Origin: Diphasiastrum complanatum
Lineage: Eukaryota > Streptophyta > Lycopodiopsida > Lycopodiales > Lycopodiaceae
Reading direction: 5' to 3'
Assembly: GCA_029204225.1 (NCBI GenBank)
Contig: CM055111.1
Coordinates: 20,281,003-20,345,002 of the forward strand
Length of the DNA stretch: 64,000 bases
Positions within the stretch are counted from its first letter, which is position 1, and every line of letters begins with the position of its first letter. The translations under genes and the position numbers were made by a program. A model generated the notes under the pieces. The model was not told the origin of the DNA. It was given only the letters and a program-made list of their open reading frames with translations, and ran no database searches. Below are positions 57,131 to 64,000 of the stretch, piece by piece.

Positions 57131-58690
57131 TTTTTGTGGATGTACATCATCATTGGATATGATGCCTGTATATATGCTAACTTTGACGTTCACAACGAGT
57201 CAGGGGTATGAAAGTCATGAATGGTAGTGAAACATTGATGAAAGATACTGCTAACTTTGGTCACGGTGTTTTAATTCCATTATAGAGCACAAAAAATTAT
57301 TCTATTCAATTAGTACTAGATGCAATGGAAAATTGCATTCCGTTAACTAGATGGAAATGAGATATTAGCTTCAAATCCATGTAATGTGGTGTTGATTAAG
57401 CCTCACTTATGGCACGTGGATAATATTTCATGACAAATAATATTTCAGAACCTTACAAGTTAGTCCATCAACAATGTTTTGAGCTAATCCACCATCGAAT
57501 GATAAAATAAGTGAAAATTAATCTTAAACTAATCAAACTTTGAGTAGTAAGTGATGAAAATTGCACAAAAAACTTAAGCTAATGATTCTACATCAACGTA
57601 AAATTATTAAACTAGCTAGTTATGGCAAGTACTTCTCAAAGGCACATAGATATTGATTCCAAACTCGGCTTGCAACCACCACCTCAAAGTTGGAAATGAC
57701 TATTATAGCTTCTTGACAACAACACAAAAGTATGCATCAAAGCTATAAAATAGGAAGAGCACCATACAAAAATGATGTCTTAGAGAGGAGGCAAATTGAA
57801 GTTCTTGAAGAATTGAAGAGTATATGAGATATTTATATAGTCTCAACCTTGATATGAACTTTAGGATTTGGGATCTTTTCTTAAAACTCTAGGCCTAACA
57901 TCAGAATCTAGAACCATTCATCAACCCTAAATTTACATCGTACAAGTGATGGGGTGTGCCCACTAGTAGTTACCAAACATGCTAATTTGGGACTTCAAAG
58001 TTTTTCTCATAAATAACCCTAAAAGAATACGATGTATGGATTGATTTTTCATGTCCAAAATGATTACATTATAGCCTATTTGACTTTCTCAATCATTATT
58101 CCAAGTGACTGCAGTCTCCTAGTATGACAAAAAAATATCAAGCCAAAATTTTGACAATTTTAGCCAATTTAATCTTTTCTTCCAAGATGCTACATATGTA
58201 TGCTCTCCTCTTTATTATTTGAAAATAATGGTCTCAGCAAAGATAACAAACCTTGTATATTGCAAGCTATCATGTGACCATGACCTATCAGGCTCTGGTT
58301 TCTTCTTCTAAGTGATTGTGATACAATTGACATAACACCAAACTATGGCCATTTTGTTGATTTCTTTTTCTTTACTTCATCAAAATCCAATAAGACCAAG
58401 AAGATTCAAAACAGAGAAGAAACACATTTTAGTGCTTAGCTCACATATTGAGTCGCTCTTACCAAACCATTGTGATAGCTCACATTATAGCGACAAGGCT
58501 AAAAAAAATATTGAGTTTCAACCAAGTTTTTTCTCCCTTGCTGATACAAATGACCAAGTCATAATATAGGGGGCATTGATTATTTTATCTTCATTGTAAT
58601 AGGAACGTTCTATGTAATGTTGGTATTCTTGCTCTGTTTCTATTATCTTATTTTTGCTCCTGCTCCTCCTTCACTCATGTTTGTGGCTGA
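57131..58690. other. No gene recognised
   Basis: AT-rich sequence. The 74-codon plus frame at 58345-58569 has no recognised domain. The stretch just before the copia fragment may include its decayed gag, but no motif supports this. Confidence 0.4.
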
Positions 58691-58699
58691 TTTCTAAAA

Positions 58700-61265
58700 T
58701 ACAAGTTTATTACTTGAACCCCCTAGACCCTTGTTAGACCATTTTGACACTCTCAAAGTGTGGAAAAAGTTGTGAAGCTTGTAGTCTTTCAAAGGCACAC
58801 AAGCTACCTTATTGTTAACTCTTCCACTAGATCTACTAAAGCATTAGATATCATTCATAGTGATGTGCACTCTTTTTTTCAAGAATCTAATGGAGGTGCA
58901 TTAATGTATGTATCTTTTATTGATGATTACTCTAGATACACTTGGATTGAACTTTTGGATTCCAAGAGTAAAGTGTTTGAGTCTTTTGTAAAGTTCAAAA
59001 CTCTAGTTGAGAATCAACTTGATCATTAAAGTAAAAGTATTGAGTGATAATGGTGGAGAGTATCTCTCCACTAGGATGATAGAGTTTTGTGAATCCAATG
59101 GTATTAAAAGAGAGCTTACATGTACTTATAGTCCTCAACAAAATGGTATAGCTGAGAGAATGAATAGAACTCTTTGTGAGTGTGCAAAGGCTTGAAGGCT
59201 AGATTCATCTCTACATAAGTCTTTTTGGGGAGAGGCTATTATTTGTGCAGCTTATTTATGTAATAGATTGCCATGTAAGCCCATTGGAGGCATAACATCT
59301 TATGAGGCTCTATTTGGTAAGAAGCCAAATCTCAAAGACCTTAGAATCTTTGGATCTACTTGCTATGTGTTTCAAGCATTAAATACAAGAAAGAAGAATG
59401 ATCCTACATCCATAAAAGCAATTTTTGTTGGTTATGCTGAAAATAGCAAAGGATATAGAGTCTATAATCCTATCACTAAAAAGATTTTAGTGAGTAGAGA
59501 TGTTACATTTGATGAATGTAACTACTACAAGTTGAATGAAGTGCTTCTAATCCATCTTATGTCAAGGATCTTGCAAGATTTGAGGAGGAGCCTACATGTG
59601 ATCAAGATCTTGAGGATCCACCTCAAGACCTGAGAACTCCAAAAAGGTCTACAAGAAGGAAGGCCGAGCCATCAAGGCTCACCTATGTTGACAAAGGTGA
59701 ACAAAGGGAAGATCTTCATTCACTTACCTCTTACACTTTTCTAACATCTATGTTTGATGAGCCGAGTTGCTTTGAAGAGGCTATGGAGTCACAAGAATGG
59801 AGGGATGTCATGCAAAAGGAGTATGATGCTCTTATGGAGAATCATACATGGAAGCTTGTGGATCTTCCTCATGGAAGAAAACCACTTGAGTGCAAATGGA
59901 TCTATAGATTGAAGTACAACCAAGATGGGAGCATCAACAAATACAAGGCAAGGCTAGTGGCAAAGGGGTTCTTGCAAACCAAGGGAGTAGACTTTGATGA
60001 AACTTTTATTCCTGTTGCTAAACTAGTTTCCTTAAGGTTGATCATTTCTCTTGCAACTACTTTCAATTGGCCTCTATTTCAGCTTGATGTGACTAATGCA
60101 TTTCTCAATGGCTATTTGGACGAGGATATCTTCATGAGGCAACCCGAGGGCTTCATCAAAGAAGATCAAGATGAAAAAGTGTGTTTGTTGCTAAGAAGCC
60201 TTCCTTTATGGGCTTAAGCAAGCACCTAGAGCTTGGTACTCTAGGTTGAATGTCTTCTTAAACTCTATAAATTTTGTTGTAAGTGCTTATGATCCTTCTT
60301 TGTACTTGAGATTTAATGATGGTTAAGTCATCATTCTCATTTTGTATGTAGATGACATTATTCTTAGTGGAAATGATCATAATGGTATATAAGAAGTGAA
60401 AATAACATTGTCTAAAGAGTTTAAAATGGTGGATCTTGATAATATTCATTTCATACTAGGAATAGAAGTACCAAGAGGCAAAGATTTGAGTTAAATTTGT
60501 CAATCCAAATATGCTTCTTCTATCTTAGAAAAGTTTGAAATGAAAGATTGTAAAGGAGTAGAAACTCCTATGGAGCAAAATGTGAAAGTCTCTAATAGTG
60601 ATGATGAAGCATCCTTTGAGGACATCACATTATATAGAAGACTTGTAGGCTCCCTAATCTATCTTACTATAACTAGACCTAATCTAAGTTACAGTGTAGG
60701 TAAACTAAGCCAATCTATGCAAAATCCATTGGTTTGTCAATGGAAAAAATGCAAAAAGGGTGTTGAGGTACATCTCGGCCACCAAGAACTGTGGCATTTT
60801 GTATGATGGATCTAATCTTGCTTTGAGGGCATATTCGGATGCTGATGTTGCAGGTGATAAAGTGGATAGGAGGTCCACAAGTGCTTTTGTTACCTTTCTT
60901 TGCAACGACATGTTGTCTTGGGTTTCCAAAAAGCAAGACACAATTTCTCTATCTTCAACCGAGTCGGAATACAAGGCATTAACATCAACAACCAAGGAGA
61001 TCTTATGGTTGAAGAGGCTTTTGGTGGAGTTGCAAGTTATGGAGACAATTATTTATTGTGACAACCAATCAAGCCAAGCATTAGCAACCAATCCCACATT
61101 CCATGCTTCAAGCAAAGGAGATCAACCTACATCATGTATCTTCTTCAGATTGCCTTGCTGATCTACTCACTAAAGCCTTGCCAAAGGCTTTATTTATCAA
61201 GTTAACATCAGCTTTAGGAGTTGTAAATAGATGTACCATAGATGTATCATGTAAAAATTGAGGAG
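58700..61265 (+). pseudogene. Copia-4 pol (integrase, RT, RNase H), 5' truncated
   Basis: Starts in the GAG-pre-integrase/integrase region: HTSYLIVNSSTRS, ALDIIHSDVH and SFIDDYSRYTWIELL (58760-58960), LSDNGGEYLS, then YSPQQNGIAERMNRT with the catalytic Glu intact (about 59135). RT spans 59750-60480 with CKWIYRLKYNQDGS, QLDVTNAFLNG and, after a frame change, ILYVDDIILSG (about 60340), catalytic pair intact. RNase H (DADVAGDKVDRRST, STESEYKALTSTTKE, YCDNQSS) continues to 61150 with frame changes. The purine tract GAGGAG (61260-61265) ends the internal region. Gag, protease and the 5' LTR are absent. It is the least decayed copia here. Confidence 0.92.
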
Positions 61266-61770
61266 TGTTAGAGTTCAACAATTTTCACATGGTTTAGGCA
61301 ATTTGTTTGACATCTATGTGGATCCACACGTGTGAGGACCTGTCCACACGTGTGAAATAAAACTTGTAATATTCCAAGATCCATTTTATTTAGTTTTTAT
61401 TTGAGTCAAATATGGAATCTCCTAAATTATAGGAGTTAGATCCTAGATTGTAGAAATCTAGAAGGTCAACACAAACCACCAATGGATGATGTGACAAATT
61501 AGATAGATCTTATCCAAAGTGGATATGGAAGAGTACTATGAGTTGTCCCACACGTGCTGGATGCAACTTAGAGAGAGAATATCATGATTATGTACTTGAT
61601 CCATGATGGATCCATTGTTGAGCTATGATGAGAAACATTGGTTTGTGAAGCAATCTTGTTGTTTTCACTCTCTTTAGCAACTTCTTTGTGAATGAATGCT
61701 TAGTATTTTATAAGTGAACTTATTCTCTGTTATCAAGCCGTATAGTAACAATACTTCACACGTGTGAAGC
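61266..61770 (+). repeat. 3' LTR of Copia-4 with CACGTG palindromes
   Basis: Begins TGTTAGAGTTC after the purine tract. It contains CACACGTGTG at about 61327, 61346 and 61757 and CACACGTGC at about 61551. The right end is approximate. Confidence 0.7.
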
Positions 61771-62079
61771 CGTGGGTCATCATTTTTTTATTGTTCTTGC
61801 TTGGAATCACTAAAATTGTCAAGTAGAAGCTAGTCTTGATGTAGATCAAGATCCCAAGCTACCAATCACTCTTAGTGATCTTTTGTAGATCAAAATAGAC
61901 TATTTTCTCTGAAATTTGACAGATACAACCATCTTTTAGCATGGAAAAACAAATGAAAACAAGGATACAAAGATATAAGAGTTTTTACTATGGGTTTTAG
62001 ATAAAATAACCTTATAACATGGAAAAAGAGCAAATGTTATTGCGAATCAGATGACTCCTCGGTGCATGAACTACGTCTA

Positions 62080-62417
62080 TCGGATTCGAGTTATCTTCGA
62101 TAACTCGGTAATAGCTCTATTTGATCCAAGCTTCAAAGTTGCGAGGATCGAAACAGTTGATTCCGTAAGCACACACAAGATCATTCAATTGCTGAAATGT
62201 GTAAAACAGATTAGATAAAATCAGCATACATTATCAGTCATAAAACGATTCAATCTATGAATTGTTTATCTACAAAACTCGACACAAACGAAATAGAGAA
62301 TTATGCAAGCGACACGACATGACAATGCACAGTCTATACTTGAACAAATTCAATTAGTTTAAAAGAGTGTACATGTTCGAATGGTTGTAGATGTGCGATC
62401 TCTCTAAAACAATACTT

Positions 62418-62495
<78 letters not shown>

Positions 62496-62918
62496 CAGTT
62501 TCACATTGATTCACAAAGTCATTGGACGATTCAATTGTTGATCGTCGCTATTTGATTCTGTTAAAGATTATGCCCAATCGTGAAAGATGAGACTAGAAAT
62601 TGCTCAGGGTCGAATGGAAGTGAATCGAATAGTCGAATTGATGTCGATAGCTAGTATGTCGAATAGGCTTCGACAATGACGATAAATGATCATCAGTGAT
62701 GGTTGTTTGACTTGGACTCGAATGTAGAGTGCTAGAGTCAAATAGTGTCGACCTTATTCTGTTGTGAAAATCAAAGGCTGTGATAGTTACCTTCGACAGT
62801 TGTCTTTGATAGGTGGTTTCGATTTGATAATTCATTGTTGTCGATTCGATACTTCATCGTGCATGGATCTAGATTAGCTATTGGATTAGGGAGAGAGAAA
62901 GAGAATAAAAATCCAACA
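62080..62918 (-). repeat. 3' LTR of Copia-5 (minus strand)
   Basis: On the minus strand, TTAAGGGGGG (62919-62928) precedes TGTTGGATTTTTATTC, the LTR start. The LTR contains many TCGA/CGA words and is interrupted by the (GA)n tract at 62422-62491. Its far end near 62080 is an estimate. Confidence 0.6.
62422..62491 (+). repeat. (GA)n microsatellite, about 70 bp
   Basis: Uninterrupted GA units inside the Copia-5 LTR. Confidence 0.97.
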
Positions 62919-62928
62919 CCCCCCTTAA

Positions 62929-63230
62929 TCTTGATATTTGATTGTCAGATTCAAGATTGTACAAAAGTTCTTGTGTGCCTCCTTATTTAATCCCTTTGTA
63001 AATATGTTATATTGTGTTCTGTAAAACTTTAGACATACCTCCTTTTTGAGAATTCTACTCCTGATGTAGTGATACTTAGTTTTAAGAAGTTGCTTCTAGA
63101 ATGAAATCTAGGATTTATCGACAATGCAATAGCACTTTGATTCTCACACTAGATAATTGTCAAAGTATTTTGTCTGAGACCAATGTTAGACAACAAATTT
63201 CTCAACCAAGCTGTTGTGAAGGTTTCACAT
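62929..63230 (-). pseudogene. Copia-5 RNase H tail
   Basis: Minus-strand codons read ENQSAIALSINPRFHSRS, then an ITTSGVEFSKR-like stretch, the usual end of copia RNase H, leading into the purine tract. Everything upstream is missing from about 63230. Confidence 0.7.
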
Positions 63231-64000
63231 GTGTGAAGACCTTCCCAACACCCACAATGATCTTCTAAGGTAATTTGTGATTGCATAGTTTTATCACATA
63301 GATTGCATTCTACAATCTTTCTAGATTGATTTTAAGGCAAGAGCACAATTTCATGCATAACGAATCCACATTCAATTGGCACTCAAAGCAATCAAAATAC
63401 ATGAAAAAACTAAGTTCCCAACATTCTTTTAGAGAGAGAAAAATAGCCTTCTCTCGGGTAGAGAGAAAATGAGAGCCCTCAAGCAGAGAGAATATGAGGG
63501 AAAACAATGTGTATCACATTGATTGCTTCACAAAAACTTATATGTACAATAAGATAGCACTTTCATATAGGAGTAGCTCGAGATCTAGCATGAGGAATGC
63601 TTGAATGTGATTGGACCTCACGGATTCCACCTCTCATGATGATTGGACCTCTTGATCCCCACCTCAATCTATGAAAAATTGCCAAAATTGGCAAATCTAG
63701 CTTGATCAAAATCATGTAGATTGTACATAGGTGGGTCCCACACATGTGAGTCCATGTTGCCGCGTGTGTAGGCTACCCTAGATAGGCTACATATCATTCA
63801 TAGGGTTAGTTAGGTTTTTTTGGTCATAATTCCTAAATTATAGGACCAAATTCCTTGAATCATGGAGGTGGATAACCAACCTAGCCATCAACTTGGCAAA
63901 ACTCTAGGGTTGGATAAGATTGACAAATTAGGACAAAAATGGTCAATCATATTCCTTATTACATGCTGAATTTTCACCTAACTTGAGGTGAAGAAGAGCT
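63231..64000. other. No gene recognised; probable LTR remnant
   Basis: Contains GAGAGA stretches (63430-63500), CCCACACATGTGAG (about 63735) and CCTAAATTATAGGA (about 63830). The last matches CCTAAATTATAGGA in the Copia-4 LTR near 61420. The sequence may be a related, diverged LTR. Confidence 0.35.

Overview
The window is nuclear DNA of a land plant. It has GT-AG introns up to about 9 kb, plant LTR-retrotransposon families (Ty1/copia, Ty3 chromoviruses, an Athila/Tat-type element primed by tRNA-Asp), a CACTA transposon, hAT-like MITEs and long (GA)n/(TC)n tracts. The species cannot be fixed from the sequence. The mix of elements would suit a large-genome, possibly non-flowering plant, but that is inference.

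Only one ordinary host gene is convincing. It is a plus-strand, seven-exon gene at 38575-51929 for an MSP-domain protein of about 246 residues, close to the plant vesicle-associated protein 4 (VAP4/PVA4) group. All six introns are GT-AG and every junction keeps frame. Intron 4 is 8.9 kb because it holds a 6.2-kb Ty3 chromovirus in sense orientation (44355-50516). That element has 400-bp LTRs differing at about 10 sites, a 5-bp target duplication, and unusual AG...CT LTR ends. It may sit inside an older chromovirus tail and LTR.

Left part (1-37 kb): a patchwork of broken, nested retroelements. In order: acidic coding remnant (minus, 1-646); inverted LTR copy (1546-2165); copia tail, LTR, gag and pol (2166-6020); a long coiled-coil ORF full of stops (minus, 6078-8398) with its leader (8400-9268); a non-autonomous CACTA element with 3-bp TSD (9269-11412); integrase of a Tat-like element (minus, 11413-12895); a SWIM zinc-finger fragment (minus); an Athila/Tat-type element with LTR, tRNA-Asp site, a leader of alternating complementary decamers, a four-knuckle gag and pol (13217-20290); a copia LTR/leader piece (minus); 3.7 kb with nothing recognised; chromovirus A (minus, to 26520); a minus copia interrupted by a plus copia tail (26520-30240); a 1.85-kb inverted repeat with very long microsatellites (31289-33135); and chromovirus B (minus, to 37170), which carries a small inversion in its integrase.

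Right part (52-64 kb): the gene's 3' flank, made of degenerate repeats also seen in intron 4; a roughly 500-bp higher-order repeat with two hAT-like MITEs; a 5'-truncated copia with LTR (58700-61770); and an LTR plus RNase H tail of a minus copia (62080-63230).

The genes do not form an operon or pathway. The biological links are between elements and host: nested insertions, a retrotransposon inside a host intron, and decay mainly by G-to-A/C-to-T changes that destroyed catalytic residues of several pol genes.
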